DNA of 64,000 nt. Source: Corynebacterium sp. sy039. Lineage in GTDB: Bacteria; Actinomycetota; Actinomycetes; Mycobacteriales; Mycobacteriaceae. Location: assembly GCF_007904105.1 (NCBI RefSeq), contig NZ_CP042325.1, forward strand, positions 1,550,001 through 1,614,000, read 5' to 3'. Shown piece by piece: positions 38,088-48,932 of the stretch. A program made the position numbers and the translations under genes. Position 1 is the stretch's first letter; each line of letters begins with the position of its first letter. The notes beneath the pieces are model-generated. The model was not told where the DNA came from. It made no database searches and saw only the letters and a program-made list of their open reading frames with translations.

Positions 38088-39164
38088 ATGTTTTCTCTAC
38101 GCACAACTCGTCGCGCGATTACATCAGCCGTAGCTGCCACTGCCGTAGCATTCTCACTCGTGTCATGCAGCAATTCCAATGACTCTGCGAATAGCGAATC
38201 TACCGCCGCAGAAACCACCGCTGCCGCAGAGGCAGAATCAACAGACGAGGGACAATGGCCGCGCACGATCAAGAGCGTAAGCCCAACCAATCCTCAAGAA
38301 ACCATTGACGTCACCATTGAGAAGAAACCGGAAAACATTGTCTCTACCGCAGTAAGCCTCACCGGTGGCCTGCTTGCCATCGACGCACCGCTAGCGGGTA
38401 CTGCCGTACAGTCAAAGAACAACGGCATTGCCGATGACAAAGGCTTCTTCACGCAATGGGCAGATGTTGCCGAGGAGAAAAACCTCGCCACAATCTACGA
38501 GCGTGAACCAAATGCAGAGGCCATCCTCGCTGCTAATCCTGACCTAGTGATTATGTCAGCAGCTGGTGCAGACTCCGCGGTAAGTGTCTACGACCAGATC
38601 TCTGAAGTTGTACCTGTGGTTATCGTCAATTCTGTGACTGGCACCTGGGAAAGCGTACTCGAACAACTCGGTGAAGTGACTGGTCACGAAACTGAAGCCA
38701 AAAAGGCTATTGAGTCTTATGAGGATAAGGTACAAGAGGTAGCTGATAGCATCAGCACTCCTGAACAACCAGTTAATATCATCTCTTTTGGTCAAGGCGG
38801 CAATACTCTTAACGTATGGACTGCAGAATCCGCCCAAGGTAAGTTGTTAAGCCAACTCGGCTGGGAAATTGCAGTACCTGCTGAAGAATTTGCTAATGGC
38901 GACCCTCGCTTTGCTGGTCGTAAAGATGTGAAATCCGTTGCAGCAGAAAACTTTGATCCTGCATTAACCGGTAAGACCATTTTCGTACTCAACCCCGACG
39001 GTGGCGATTCACTCGTGGATAAGGTGAAAGAACTTCCACAACTAGCAGGTAATGCTGCAGTTACCGCAGATGCCGTTCACGAACTACCACCTTATTTCTT
39101 CCGCGTTGATTATTACTCCGCGATGAAGACTCTTGAGTTCATTCAAGAAAACTTCAAGCAGTAA
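38088..39164 (+). CDS. Siderophore ABC transporter substrate-binding lipoprotein
   Basis: Extracytoplasmic ferric-siderophore binding protein, 358 residues. The signal peptide ends at a lipobox, SLVSCSN (Cys near 27), followed by a Ser/Ala/Glu-rich linker. The body has the class III binding-protein pattern: PENIVSTAVSLTGGLLAID, a hinge region EAILAANPDLVIM, and the C-terminal ELPPYFFRVDYYSAMKTLEFI, which resembles FepB-type proteins. AAGGAG precedes the ATG. No permease or ATPase gene is adjacent, so it must work with a transporter elsewhere. It belongs to the segment inserted between lipA and the DUF4191 gene. Confidence 0.85.
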   Translation: MFSLRTTRRAITSAVAATAVAFSLVSCSNSNDSANSESTAAETTAAAEAESTDEGQWPRTIKSVSPTNPQETIDVTIEKKPENIVSTAVSLTGGLLAIDAPLAGTAVQSKNNGIADDKGFFTQWADVAEEKNLATIYEREPNAEAILAANPDLVIMSAAGADSAVSVYDQISEVVPVVIVNSVTGTWESVLEQLGEVTGHETEAKKAIESYEDKVQEVADSISTPEQPVNIISFGQGGNTLNVWTAESAQGKLLSQLGWEIAVPAEEFANGDPRFAGRKDVKSVAAENFDPALTGKTIFVLNPDGGDSLVDKVKELPQLAGNAAVTADAVHELPPYFFRVDYYSAMKTLEFIQENFKQ

Positions 39165-39358
39165 ATAGCAGCAAATATCACTGCACCATTGCCCACGTTC
39201 CTATGAGGTTCGTGGGTTTTCTTATGCCTCATTCCATTCCCCTCGTTCCTTTCCTATTCTCTCCGCATCTTCACCGTTTCCGCATTCTTCCTCCTTCATT
39301 GTCGAGATTCCCCTCGTCGATTCCCAGTTATCCCCTGATATTCGCTAAGGTAGGAGCC

Positions 39359-40135
39359 ATGGCAGACGCAAAGAAACAAGCTGAAAAAGCAGAAAAGAAA
39401 CAGCAACGCGCTCAAAAGAAAGCGCAACGACGCCAGAACTGGTCACAAATCTGGCAAGCCTTTAATATCCAGCGCAAACGCGATAAGGCACTAATCCCTA
39501 TCATGCTTGGCGCTTTCCTTGGCGTTGGCTTGTTATTCTTCCTTATTGGTATGCTCTGGCACGGTCAATGGCTCATGCTGATTATTGGTCTATTACTTGG
39601 CGCCACTTTAGCAATGTTCCTGTTTAGTCGTCGTCTGCAAAACTCAGTATATGACCAGGCTGCTGATCAACGCGGTTCCGCTGGCTTTGCACTAGAAAAT
39701 ATGCGCAATAACTTTGCCGTGGTGTGGCGCACTAAAACCGCAGTAGCAGCTACTACCAACATGGATCTGGTACACCGCGTCACTGGCGTATGTGGTTTTG
39801 TTCTCGTAGGTGAAGGCGAAGTACACCGCCTCAAGCCGCTGATTAACCAGCAAAAAAAGCGCTTGAATCGCATTGCTCCTGGCGTTCCCGTACATGAGAT
39901 ATATGTTGGCGAAGGAGAAAACCAAGTACCACTTAAAAAACTCCAAAACACTTTGGTGCGCCTGCCTCGTCATTACAAAAAAGATGAGGTGTATCAAATT
40001 GCTGCACGCATTGAAGCAATGGACAATGCAAGCGGACAACAAGGCTCGTTGCCTAAAGGACCACTACCTAAAGGTGGAAAAGTTGCTGGTATGAACCGCA
40101 GGGCGCGCCGTCATGCGCAGCGCAATGGGCAATAG
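39359..40135 (+). CDS. DUF4191 membrane protein
   Basis: A conserved actinobacterial protein, 258 residues from the ATG at 39359, chosen because AGGAG stands just upstream and homologues begin with MADAKK. A Lys/Gln/Glu-rich N-terminal stretch (about 1-45) is followed by two hydrophobic helices (MLGAFLGVGLLFFLIGMLW and MLIIGLLLGATLAMFLF), then a soluble region with RGSAGFALENM, VHRVTGVCGFVLVGEGE and PRHYKKDEVY. Function unknown. In C. glutamicum it comes right after lipA (cg2424), which defines the right border of the inserted island. Confidence 0.85.
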   Translation: MADAKKQAEKAEKKQQRAQKKAQRRQNWSQIWQAFNIQRKRDKALIPIMLGAFLGVGLLFFLIGMLWHGQWLMLIIGLLLGATLAMFLFSRRLQNSVYDQAADQRGSAGFALENMRNNFAVVWRTKTAVAATTNMDLVHRVTGVCGFVLVGEGEVHRLKPLINQQKKRLNRIAPGVPVHEIYVGEGENQVPLKKLQNTLVRLPRHYKKDEVYQIAARIEAMDNASGQQGSLPKGPLPKGGKVAGMNRRARRHAQRNGQ

Positions 40136-40222
40136 TGTTAGCGGGCAACAACAATAGGTAAACAATAGGTAAGCAGTAGGCATAAGCAGCAACGGCTACC
40201 TATCACAGCAGTAGTTCGATGC

Positions 40223-40258
40223 AAAAAGGCGTATTCACTTATGTGAGTACGCCTTTTT
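40223..40258. terminator. Bidirectional terminator between DUF4191 and RDD genes
   Basis: A long stem, AAAAAGGCGTA... with ...TACGCCTTTTT, closing on a TTAT loop. It has an A-run on one side and a T-run on the other, so it can end both converging genes. Short repeats of AATAGGTAA lie just before it. Confidence 0.85.
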
Positions 40259-40279
40259 ACTACGCTAACTTACAGCCGT

Positions 40280-40753
40280 TTAACCTAAAATTACTGCTGT
40301 TCCGGTGGCACGGTCGTGCATTCCACGCCCATCAACATCAACCATTGCTGCGGGCAATACGAAAATGGTAAAAATCGTGCGCGCACACGCACGAATAAAC
40401 CCAACACGTTCATCGACTTTATCCACACGCGCCACCCCCATGCCGAGCACTGCCTGTCCGGGAGTGCGTGCAAAAACAGTAACACTGATGATCCCTAGCG
40501 GCACAAATAATAACAGGGTAAGAAAAGCTGTACCACCAAAGGCAGGGGTAAACATACGAATAAACCCTGCAATGATCCAACACATTCCCCAGTCGATTGC
40601 CACTCCACCACTACGACGCATTACTGAAGCTAAAGCTCCTGGCCCTTCTTTGGGAAGTCCGAGCAGTTCTCCTGGCCACTGTGGCATAACATCATCTGAA
40701 TGTTGTGCAGGGATTTGTGGTCCATCCAGCCAACTTCTCTTTTGCTCACTCAT
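40280..40753 (-). CDS. RDD family membrane protein
   Basis: 157 residues starting at MSEQKRSW (ATG 40753). A hydrophilic N-terminus is followed by RRSGGVAIDWGMCWIIAG, the Arg-Asp pattern typical of RDD proteins, then two more helices; RTPGQAVLGMGVARVD and RACARTIFTIFVLP are further family blocks. Function unknown; some RDD proteins are proposed cation transporters. It is divergent from glnA, as in C. glutamicum. Confidence 0.8.
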   Translation of the reverse strand: MSEQKRSWLDGPQIPAQHSDDVMPQWPGELLGLPKEGPGALASVMRRSGGVAIDWGMCWIIAGFIRMFTPAFGGTAFLTLLLFVPLGIISVTVFARTPGQAVLGMGVARVDKVDERVGFIRACARTIFTIFVLPAAMVDVDGRGMHDRATGTAVILG

Positions 40754-40877
40754 ATCCACTATCCTAATATGACTGGTGAGATAGGTGGCTTTCCCGGAGC
40801 TCTTTTACTGCTTTTTGGCTGTCTTTCCCCTATGCTTTGGGTATATCCTCACGCTGGGTGCACACTACTTGGCAATT

Positions 40878-40898
40878 TTTTGATAGAGTGATAGAAAA
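40878..40898 (+). promoter_or_regulatory. AmtR-like box before glnA
   Basis: TTTTGATAGAGTGATAGAAAA: one half-site (ATAGAAA) fits the AmtR consensus tttCTATN6ATAGA well and the other is degenerate (TTTTGAT). It is about 57 bp before the glnA start. glnA is a known AmtR target in C. glutamicum. Confidence 0.5.
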
Positions 40899-40954
40899 TA
40901 AGCTAAAGTGCTTAATGTACAAAAAGTCCACCACTAATCGAACGAGGAGTCATA

Positions 40955-42391
40955 GTGGCTTTCAAGACAGCAGAAGAAATCATCAAGTACATCAAAGATG
41001 AAAATATCGAATTCGTTGATGTACGGTTCACTGACGTTCCAGGTATCGAACAGCATTTCACCATTCCGGCCTCAACCTTTGATGAGGACACCATCAATGA
41101 AGGTCTTGCGTTCGACGGCTCTTCCGTTCGCGGTTTCACCAGCATTGATGAATCCGACATGAGCCTTATCCCAGACCTCGCTACCGCAACCCTAGATCCT
41201 TTCCGCAAGACCAAGACTCTCAATGTCAAGTTCTTCGTATCTGATCCTTTTACTCACGAGCCTTTCTCTCGTGACCCACGCACAGTAGCACTCAAGGCAG
41301 AAGAATACCTCTCCTCCACCGGCATTGCAGACACGTGCTTCTTCGGTGCAGAGGCAGAGTTCTACCTCTTCGATTCTGTTCGTTACTCCACCGACATCAA
41401 CAACAGCTTCTACGAAGTTGATTCCGATGAGGGCTGGTGGAACCGTGGTGAAGCAACCAACTCCGACGGCAGCCCAAACCTTGGCTCCAAGACTCGTATC
41501 AAAGGCGGATACTTCCCAGTACCACCTTATGACCAAACCCAAGATGTTCGCGACGCCATGACCCTTAACCTGATCAATGCAGGTTTTGACATTGAACGTT
41601 TCCACCACGAGGTAGGTACTGGCGGTCAGCAAGAGATCAACTACAAGTTCAACACCTTGCTCCACGCTGCCGACGATCTCCAGACCTTCAAGTACATCAT
41701 CAAAAATACTGCTGCGGCTCATGGTAAAGCTGCTACCTTCATGCCAAAGCCACTTGCTGGCGACAATGGTTCTGGTATGCACGCTCACCAGTCTCTCTGG
41801 AAAGACGGCAAGCCACTATTCCATGATGAAGCAGGCTATGCTGGTCTTTCTGACATTGCCCGCTACTACATTGGTGGTATTTTGCACCACGCTGGCGCTG
41901 TTTTGGCGTTTACCAACCCAACCTTGAACTCCTATCACCGTTTGGTTCCTGGTTTCGAGGCTCCTATTAACTTGGTGTATTCACAGCGTAACCGTTCTGC
42001 AGCTGTTCGTATCCCAATTACCGGCTCCAACCCTAAGGCAAAGCGCATCGAGTTCCGCGCTCCAGACCCAAGTGGTAACCCATACTTTGGTTTTGCTGCC
42101 ATGATGTTGGCTGGTCTTGACGGTATCAAGAACCGTATCGAACCACACGCTCCAGTTGATAAGGATCTCTACGAGCTACCTCCTGAGGAAGCAGCTACGA
42201 TTCCACAGGCACCAACGTCGCTCGTTGATTCACTCAAGGCTCTGGAAGCAGATCATGAGTTCCTTTCCGACAGTGGAGTATTTACTGAGGATCTCATCGA
42301 TACTTACATCAAGCTCAAGTACGACAATGAAATCACTCCAGTTCGCTTGCGCCCAACCCCACAAGAGTTCGAGATGTACTTCGACGTATAA
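40955..42391 (+). CDS. glnA: Glutamine synthetase type I (adenylylated form)
   Basis: ATP-dependent amidation of glutamate, the main ammonium assimilation step. GTG start with GAGGAG upstream; 478 residues, a GSI-beta enzyme. Blocks are [45 protein letters not shown] and [10 protein letters not shown]. Tyr406, in [11 protein letters not shown], is the adenylylation target of GlnE, whose gene is 12 kb downstream. It is followed by a strong terminator and then gltB-gltD. Confidence 0.96.
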   Translation: MAFKTAEEIIKYIKDENIEFVDVRFTDVPGIEQHFTIPASTFDEDTINEGLAFDGSSVRGFTSIDESDMSLIPDLATATLDPFRKTKTLNVKFFVSDPFTHEPFSRDPRTVALKAEEYLSSTGIADTCFFGAEAEFYLFDSVRYSTDINNSFYEVDSDEGWWNRGEATNSDGSPNLGSKTRIKGGYFPVPPYDQTQDVRDAMTLNLINAGFDIERFHHEVGTGGQQEINYKFNTLLHAADDLQTFKYIIKNTAAAHGKAATFMPKPLAGDNGSGMHAHQSLWKDGKPLFHDEAGYAGLSDIARYYIGGILHHAGAVLAFTNPTLNSYHRLVPGFEAPINLVYSQRNRSAAVRIPITGSNPKAKRIEFRAPDPSGNPYFGFAAMMLAGLDGIKNRIEPHAPVDKDLYELPPEEAATIPQAPTSLVDSLKALEADHEFLSDSGVFTEDLIDTYIKLKYDNEITPVRLRPTPQEFEMYFDV

Positions 42392-42426
42392 AGGTTGCTG
42401 TCGCTTATGAGCGCTCGGTAAAGCAC

Positions 42427-42470
42427 AAAACTCCCCCATGCTGATTCCAATCAGGATGACGGGGAGTTTT
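42427..42470 (+). terminator. Terminator of glnA
   Basis: AAAACTCCCC with GGGGAGTTTT outside, and CTGATT with AATCAG as an inner hairpin; a T-run closes it. Confidence 0.85.
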
Positions 42471-42654
42471 ATGCTTTTTACTTTTCTTTGTTTTCACCCC
42501 AACCCACCCGCTACTACCCCAGGACGCTAAAAATTTTATTTTTGTTATAGCGCCCTTATACAGCACTTTTCTTTCTTTTTTATCTCAAAATGTAGGATTT
42601 CGTTTCCATAGGGCAGTACATATTAGGCGCCCCTTACTTTACTTAATGCCATTT

Positions 42655-42674
42655 TATCTATTGGATAATAGATA
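42655..42674 (+). promoter_or_regulatory. AmtR operator before gltB
   Basis: TATCTATT and AATAGATA form a perfect 8-bp palindrome around GGAT. It contains CTAT-N6-ATAGA, an exact match to the AmtR core consensus. It is 31 bp before the gltB start, so nitrogen control of gltBD is very likely. Confidence 0.75.
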
Positions 42675-42704
42675 GTTTTGCAAGATTTTAGTGTGAGGGA
42701 AACG

Positions 42705-45700
42705 ATGAATTACCACAGAAAAATCGAAAAACAAGGACTCTATAATCCCGCTTGGGAACACGATGCTTGTGGTGTGGCATTTGTTGCAGATATGCATGGT
42801 CGCGCCACGAGAGATCTCGTCGACAAAGCCCTCACTGCATTAGTCAATCTGGAACATCGCGGTGCCGCCGGAGCAGAAAAAAACACTGGCGATGGCGCAG
42901 GTATCCTCATGCAGCTCCCCGATGCTTTCTACCAAGAAGTCACTGATTTTGAGCTGCCTGAAGCCGGTGCCTATGCCACTGGTATTGCCTTCCTCCCCCA
43001 AGCTCGCATGGCTATGCTAGATGCAAAACGCGAAGTAGAAGCCATCGCCCGAGAAGAAGGTGCACAGGTACTGGGCTGGCGAACAGTGCCAACCGACTCA
43101 TCAATGATTGGTGAAATGGCTAAAGAAGCTATGCCCCACTTTGAGCAGATCTTCTTGGCTGTACCAGGGAAAACCGGCATAGAACTTGATCGCATCATGT
43201 TCTTTATTCGTAAGCGCTGCGAACGCGAGCTCGGCACCAAAAATGGTGAAGATACCGTCTATTTCCCTTCCCTCTCGGCACGCACTGTGGTCTACAAAGG
43301 TATGCTCACTACCCCACAGCTGCCACAGTTCTATGTTGATCTTGGAGATCCTCGTATGCGCACCGCTATTGCGCTTGTACACTCTCGGTTCTCTACCAAC
43401 ACATTCCCGTCTTGGCCGCTAGCTCATCCTTATCGATTAGTGGCGCATAATGGCGAAATCAATACTGTGCGTGGCAATGAGAACTGGATGCGCGCGAGGG
43501 AATCGCTTATTGAATCAGAAAAACTCGGTCCACTCGACCGCGTATTGCCCATTTGTACTCCTACAGGCTCAGATACCGCGCGTTTCGACGAAGTCCTAGA
43601 GCTGCTGCACCTTGGCGGTCGCAGCCTGCCACACGCGATTATGATGACCATTCCGCAAGCATGGGAACACGCCGATAACATCGATCCACAATTGCGCGAT
43701 TTCTATGAATATCACTCCTGTCTCATGGAGCCTTGGGACGGTCCTGCCGCAGTTGCTTTTACCGACGGCACACTCGTCGGCGCGAGCCTTGATCGCAATG
43801 GTTTGCGCCCAGGTCGCATCTGGATCACCGACGATGGACTCGTCGTCATGGCTTCCGAAGCAGGCGTTTTAGATCTCGACCCAGCTCATATCGTCAAAAG
43901 AACACGAGTGCAACCAGGTCGAATGTTCCTTGTTGATACCGCAGCAGGCAGAATAATTAGCGATGAAGAAATTAAACAAGAGCTTGCCAGCGCACAACCC
44001 TATGGGGAGTGGATTCGAGAGAACTTCGTCAAAATTGATACTCTGCCACAAACGCGCTATAAGTATATGCCGCATAATCGTGTAGTGCTGCGCCAACGAG
44101 TCTTTGGTATCACCGAGGAAGATGTCGACCTCATCATTAAACCAATGGCACGCAATGCAGCAGAAGCTATTGGCTCAATGGGCTCCGATACTCCTATCGC
44201 TGCCCTATCGGCACGCCCACGTATGCTCTTTGACTTTTTTGCCCAGCGCTTTGCACAGGTAACCAACCCACCACTGGACTCTATCCGAGAAAAACCAGTG
44301 ACCAGTATGTTTACCCTCCTGGGCGCGCAATCAGATGTTTTACACCCTGTTGCACAAGCAGCGCGACGCATCCACCTGGATCGCCCTATCATTGACAATC
44401 ATGAATTGGCTACCCTCATCCATGCCAATGACCACGGCGAATGGGAAAGTTTTGGTGCGGCAGTTATTTCTGGCCTCTACCCAGTAGCGCATCACGGTAA
44501 AGGAATGCATGAAGCGATTAATCGCGTGCGTCGAGAAGTATCCCAAGCTATTGCAGCAGGTGCCACTATCATTGTGATTTCCGACCGAGAGTCCAATGAG
44601 CGTTTTGCCCCGATTCCTACTTTGCTCTTGACCTCAGCAGTGCACCAGCACCTCGTCGCAGAGCGTACCCGTACCCAAGCCTCTTTGGTTATTGAATCCG
44701 GTGACGCTCGAGAAGTACACCACTTGGCCATGCTCATCGCCTTTGGCGCCGATGCAATCAACCCCTACATGGCTTTTGAGACTATCGACGAGCTACGCAC
44801 CAGAGGGCAGCTTGACCAGCTCAGCCTCGACGAAGCCTGCCGCAATTACATTACAGCAGCCACCGCAGGCGTGCTCAAAGTGATGGCGAAAATGGGTATT
44901 GCAACAGTCAGCTCTTATCGAGGTTCTCAGCTTGCCGACATTATCGGCTTGCACCAAGACCTACTCGATGAATACTTTGGGGCGGTATCCTCACCAATCT
45001 CCGGTATCGGTCTAGAAGATATTGCTGCTGATGTCGAGGCGCGGCATCGTCAAGCATTCTTGCCACGCCCTGAAGAAAATGCACACCGCGAGCTTGATCT
45101 TGGTGGTGAATATAAGTGGCGCCGTGAAGGGGAATACCACCTCTTTAACCCAGAGACTATTTTTAAGCTCCAACACGCCACCCGCACAGGGCAATACGCA
45201 ATTTTTAAGGATTACACACGCAAAGTCGATGACCAATCCAAACGCCTTGCCACCATCCGCGGACTCTTTGAGTTTGCACCTGATCGCGAACCTATTTCTG
45301 TGGATGAAGTCGAACCAGTAGCAGATATTCTCAAACGATTCTCTACGGGTGCAATGTCTTATGGCTCCATTTCAGCCGAAGCACACGAAGTGCTCGCCAT
45401 TGCAATGAACCGCATTGGTGGTATGTCTAACTCAGGTGAAGGTGGCGAGGACGCCCGACGCTTTGACGTTGATGCCAATGGCGACTGGCGTCGCAGTGCG
45501 ATTAAGCAAGTAGCTTCAGGGCGTTTTGGTGTTACCAGCCATTATCTGTCCAACTGTACTGATATTCAGATCAAGATGGCTCAGGGTGCTAAACCTGGTG
45601 AAGGTGGACAGTTGCCACCAAATAAGGTCTATCCTTGGGTTGCGCAAGTACGTATCACCACCCCTGGTGTGGGGCTTATTTCACCACCACCACACCACGA

Positions 45701-47291
45701 TATTTACTCCATTGAGGATCTTGCTCAACTCATCCATGACCTCAAAAACGCTAATCCAGATGCACGTATTCACGTCAAGCTGGTTGCGGAACAAGGAATT
45801 GGTGCTGTGGCTGCCGGTGTTTCTAAAGCCCACGCAGATGTGGTTCTCGTCTCTGGTCACGATGGCGGTACTGGTGCCTCCCCATTGACTTCCCTTAAAC
45901 ACGCTGGTGGCCCATGGGAGCTCGGTCTTGCTGAAACACAACAAACCCTCTTGCTCAATGGTTTGCGTGATCGCATTAGAATCCAAGCTGATGGTCAGCT
46001 CAAAACTGGGCGCGACGTCGTTATCGCTGCTCTGCTTGGTGCTGAGGAGTTTGGTTTCGCTACCGCCCCACTTGTGGTGGAAGGTTGTGTCATGATGCGT
46101 GTCTGCCATTTGGATACCTGCCCGGTGGGTATTGCTACCCAAAACCCAGACCTACGCAAGAAGTTCACGGGTAAGGCAGAACACGTGGTGAATTTCTTTA
46201 CTTTCATTGCTCAAGAAGTGCGGGAATACTTGGCTGAACTTGGATTCCGCTCTATCGATGAAGCGGTGGGACAATCTCAAGTGCTGCGCATGAATAAAAA
46301 CACTGCACACGCGCGAGCAAGTAAATTGGATCTTTCCCCTATCTTTGAGCGAGTCGAGTCAGTTCACTTTAGGAATCAAAACTTGCGCTGTACAAAGACT
46401 CAGGAGCATGGTTTAGAAGAAGCTCTCGATAATAAAATTATTCGGGCGACTCAGTTGACTATTGATGCGGCTGCGGCAAAGAGTTCTGCTAATGCACCGA
46501 GTTGGATGGCTGCGGGTGAAAATCCAACTATTGAATTGGAATACCCTATCTCTAATATCAACCGGTGTGTTGGTACCATGACCGGTTCTCGTATTACGCG
46601 TGCTGCTGGTCAGCATGGTTTGCCAAGCGATACGTTGAAGTTGCGTTTCCACGGTTCTGCGGGTAACTCTTTTGGCGCGTTTATTCCTGCCGGTATGACT
46701 CTTGATCTAGTCGGTGATGCCAACGACTTTGTGGGCAAAGGATTATCTGGTGGTCGAATTGTGGTACGCCCACCTGCGCAAGCACCAACACAATTGGACA
46801 ATAATCCTGACATTATTGCTGGCAATGTGGTTGGTTTTGGTGCTACCAGTGGTGAAATGTTTATCAATGGTAGTGTCGGTGAGCGTTTCTGTGTGCGTAA
46901 CTCTGGTGCTACGGTGGTCGTCGATGGCATTGGCAATCATGGATGTGAGTATATGACTGGTGGTACCGTTGTTATCCTCGGCGAGATCGGTGAGAACTTC
47001 GGTGCTGGTATGTCCGGTGGGGTTGCGTATATTGCGCCACATGAGGGACTAACCGCCAAGCTCAATCATGATGTTGCAGATAGTATCGAGGAGCTTGACG
47101 ACGCAGACCTTGCTACTTTGCGGAGGCTTTTTGACGAGTACGAGCGTCGTACTGGGGCAAGCGTGTCATGGCAACCCGAGCAGATGATTAAAATTCTGCC
47201 GCGTCCATATCGCAAAGTTCTTGATGTGATTAAGCAGGCACAAGCAGAAGGCAAAGACGTTAATACAGCAATTATGGAGGCAGTAAAATAA
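42705..47291 (+). CDS. gltB: Glutamate synthase (NADPH), large subunit
   Basis: Transfers the amide of glutamine to 2-oxoglutarate, giving two glutamates. I start at ATG 42705 ([11 protein letters not shown]) because GAGGGA lies 4 nt upstream, giving 1528 residues. The amidotransferase nucleophile is the Cys of HDACGVAFV, presumably exposed by removal of a short propeptide. The synthase domain has [21 protein letters not shown] and [12 protein letters not shown]. The [3Fe-4S] ligands are in [16 protein letters not shown]. The C-terminal repeat domain has several GG turns. It overlaps gltD by one base (TAATG). Confidence 0.95.
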   Translation: MNYHRKIEKQGLYNPAWEHDACGVAFVADMHGRATRDLVDKALTALVNLEHRGAAGAEKNTGDGAGILMQLPDAFYQEVTDFELPEAGAYATGIAFLPQARMAMLDAKREVEAIAREEGAQVLGWRTVPTDSSMIGEMAKEAMPHFEQIFLAVPGKTGIELDRIMFFIRKRCERELGTKNGEDTVYFPSLSARTVVYKGMLTTPQLPQFYVDLGDPRMRTAIALVHSRFSTNTFPSWPLAHPYRLVAHNGEINTVRGNENWMRARESLIESEKLGPLDRVLPICTPTGSDTARFDEVLELLHLGGRSLPHAIMMTIPQAWEHADNIDPQLRDFYEYHSCLMEPWDGPAAVAFTDGTLVGASLDRNGLRPGRIWITDDGLVVMASEAGVLDLDPAHIVKRTRVQPGRMFLVDTAAGRIISDEEIKQELASAQPYGEWIRENFVKIDTLPQTRYKYMPHNRVVLRQRVFGITEEDVDLIIKPMARNAAEAIGSMGSDTPIAALSARPRMLFDFFAQRFAQVTNPPLDSIREKPVTSMFTLLGAQSDVLHPVAQAARRIHLDRPIIDNHELATLIHANDHGEWESFGAAVISGLYPVAHHGKGMHEAINRVRREVSQAIAAGATIIVISDRESNERFAPIPTLLLTSAVHQHLVAERTRTQASLVIESGDAREVHHLAMLIAFGADAINPYMAFETIDELRTRGQLDQLSLDEACRNYITAATAGVLKVMAKMGIATVSSYRGSQLADIIGLHQDLLDEYFGAVSSPISGIGLEDIAADVEARHRQAFLPRPEENAHRELDLGGEYKWRREGEYHLFNPETIFKLQHATRTGQYAIFKDYTRKVDDQSKRLATIRGLFEFAPDREPISVDEVEPVADILKRFSTGAMSYGSISAEAHEVLAIAMNRIGGMSNSGEGGEDARRFDVDANGDWRRSAIKQVASGRFGVTSHYLSNCTDIQIKMAQGAKPGEGGQLPPNKVYPWVAQVRITTPGVGLISPPPHHDIYSIEDLAQLIHDLKNANPDARIHVKLVAEQGIGAVAAGVSKAHADVVLVSGHDGGTGASPLTSLKHAGGPWELGLAETQQTLLLNGLRDRIRIQADGQLKTGRDVVIAALLGAEEFGFATAPLVVEGCVMMRVCHLDTCPVGIATQNPDLRKKFTGKAEHVVNFFTFIAQEVREYLAELGFRSIDEAVGQSQVLRMNKNTAHARASKLDLSPIFERVESVHFRNQNLRCTKTQEHGLEEALDNKIIRATQLTIDAAAAKSSANAPSWMAAGENPTIELEYPISNINRCVGTMTGSRITRAAGQHGLPSDTLKLRFHGSAGNSFGAFIPAGMTLDLVGDANDFVGKGLSGGRIVVRPPAQAPTQLDNNPDIIAGNVVGFGATSGEMFINGSVGERFCVRNSGATVVVDGIGNHGCEYMTGGTVVILGEIGENFGAGMSGGVAYIAPHEGLTAKLNHDVADSIEELDDADLATLRRLFDEYERRTGASVSWQPEQMIKILPRPYRKVLDVIKQAQAEGKDVNTAIMEAVK

Positions 47292-48832
47292 TGGCTGATC
47301 CACATGGTTTCCAGAAATTTCCTCGCCAAGAACCAGCACATCGCCCTGTGCCTTTGCGCTTAATGGATTGGCGAGAAGTCTATGAAGAAGCTCCTGCTGG
47401 GCAAATTCAACAGCAAGCAACTCGCTGCATGGATTGCGGTGTACCGTTTTGCCATGAAGGCTGCCCGTTGGGCAATATCATTCCTGAGTGGAATGACCTG
47501 GTTCGCCAAGACCGTTGGCGTGAAGCCTTCGATCGTTTGCACGCAACCAATAACTTCCCAGAGTTTACTGGCAGGCTCTGCCCTGCCCCTTGCGAAGGTG
47601 CGTGCGTGCTTGGTATCAGTGATGACGCAGTAACCATTAAAAATGTGGAATTAGCTATTGTCGAGCATGGTTTTTCCCAAGGTTGGGTAACTCCCATCAC
47701 GCCTTCTTTTGATACTGGTATCCGTATTGCTGTGGTCGGTTCCGGTCCGGCTGGTCTTGCCGCAGCACAACAGTTACGCCGCGCAGGTCATGGCGTCACT
47801 GTGTTTGAGCGTGATGATCGCATTGGCGGACTTATGCGCTATGGTGTGCCTGAGTACAAGATGGAAAATAAGTGGATTGACCGTCGTTTAGCGCAAATGA
47901 GTGCTGAGGGGATTGAGTTCCGCACAGGTGTTTCACCTACTGCAGCAGATCTTGACCGCTATGATGCTGTTATTTTGGCAACCGGTACCCCAGTGCCTCG
48001 TGATCTTCCTGTGGAAGGCCGAGAACTAGGTGGTATTTACCCCGCTATGGACTATCTCAACCTCCAAAACCGCATATGTGAAGGCGATACGCTTTCCTCC
48101 ACCATTGATGCCCGCGGCAAGAAAGTCGTTATCATTGGCGGTGGTGATACCGGTACAGACTGCTTTGGTACCGCATTGCGCCAAGGGGCTGCGAGTGTCA
48201 CACAATTTGATATTCGACCACGAGCACCAAAACAGCGTGCTAGTTCTACACCATGGCCAACATATCCGCTTATTTATCGCACTGCAACAGCGCATGAGGA
48301 AGGCGAATATATCGTCACGGGTAATGAGTCTGCACAAGAAATCGAAGACCTGGGTCTAGCTACTCGTAAGGTTGGCGATACACTCGGTAATCGCACTTAC
48401 TCGGTTAATACTGTGTCTTTCCATGGCAAAGACGGCCATGTACGTTCCTTGCGTGCTAATGAGGTTCGCGTCGAAAATGGCAAGCGTGTGCCTATCGAAG
48501 GCACCGAGTTTGACCTTGACGCTGATCTTGTCTTGCTTGCCTTGGGCTTTTCTGGGGCAGAGCGCAGTGGTGTCATCCATGAACTTGGGGTTGCGTTCGA
48601 CGAACGTGGTCGTATGGTTCGCGATGAGCACTACCGAGCCTCAATCAAACCACTCTTCCCTGATTTCAAGCCAAAGGTGTACGTCGCTGGTGACTGTGGT
48701 CGTGGACAGTCACTCATCGTGTGGGCGATTGCTGAAGGACGCGCCTGTGCGGCAGCTGTAGATGCCGATCTCATGGGTGAAACCTCCCTCCCCATTGCAG
48801 TCACCCCACGCACTGCACCACTGGGGGCATAG
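47291..48832 (+). CDS. gltD: Glutamate synthase, small (FAD/NADPH) subunit
   Basis: Supplies electrons from NADPH through FAD and [4Fe-4S] clusters to GltB. It has 513 residues. N-terminal cluster cysteines are in RCMDCGVPFCHEGCPLGN and RLCPAPCEGACVLG. The FAD fingerprint is VVGSGPAGLAAAQ and the NADPH one IIGGGDTGTDC. The C-terminal VYVAGDCGRGQSLIVWAI is the usual GltD end. It is translationally coupled to gltB. Confidence 0.95.
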   Translation: MADPHGFQKFPRQEPAHRPVPLRLMDWREVYEEAPAGQIQQQATRCMDCGVPFCHEGCPLGNIIPEWNDLVRQDRWREAFDRLHATNNFPEFTGRLCPAPCEGACVLGISDDAVTIKNVELAIVEHGFSQGWVTPITPSFDTGIRIAVVGSGPAGLAAAQQLRRAGHGVTVFERDDRIGGLMRYGVPEYKMENKWIDRRLAQMSAEGIEFRTGVSPTAADLDRYDAVILATGTPVPRDLPVEGRELGGIYPAMDYLNLQNRICEGDTLSSTIDARGKKVVIIGGGDTGTDCFGTALRQGAASVTQFDIRPRAPKQRASSTPWPTYPLIYRTATAHEEGEYIVTGNESAQEIEDLGLATRKVGDTLGNRTYSVNTVSFHGKDGHVRSLRANEVRVENGKRVPIEGTEFDLDADLVLLALGFSGAERSGVIHELGVAFDERGRMVRDEHYRASIKPLFPDFKPKVYVAGDCGRGQSLIVWAIAEGRACAAAVDADLMGETSLPIAVTPRTAPLGA

Positions 48833-48847
48833 GAGAACAGCAATAAA

Positions 48848-48898
48848 CATGAAGGCCACCGTCGAGAGCTTTTCTTACTTTCGACGCTGGCCTTCATG
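48848..48898 (+). terminator. Terminator of gltBD
   Basis: CATGAAGGCCA with TGGCCTTCATG and an inner CGTCGA with TCGACG, followed by GTTTTATCT. Confidence 0.8.
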
Positions 48899-48932
48899 GT
48901 TTTATCTGCCTCTGTCTGGCCCTGTCTGGGCG

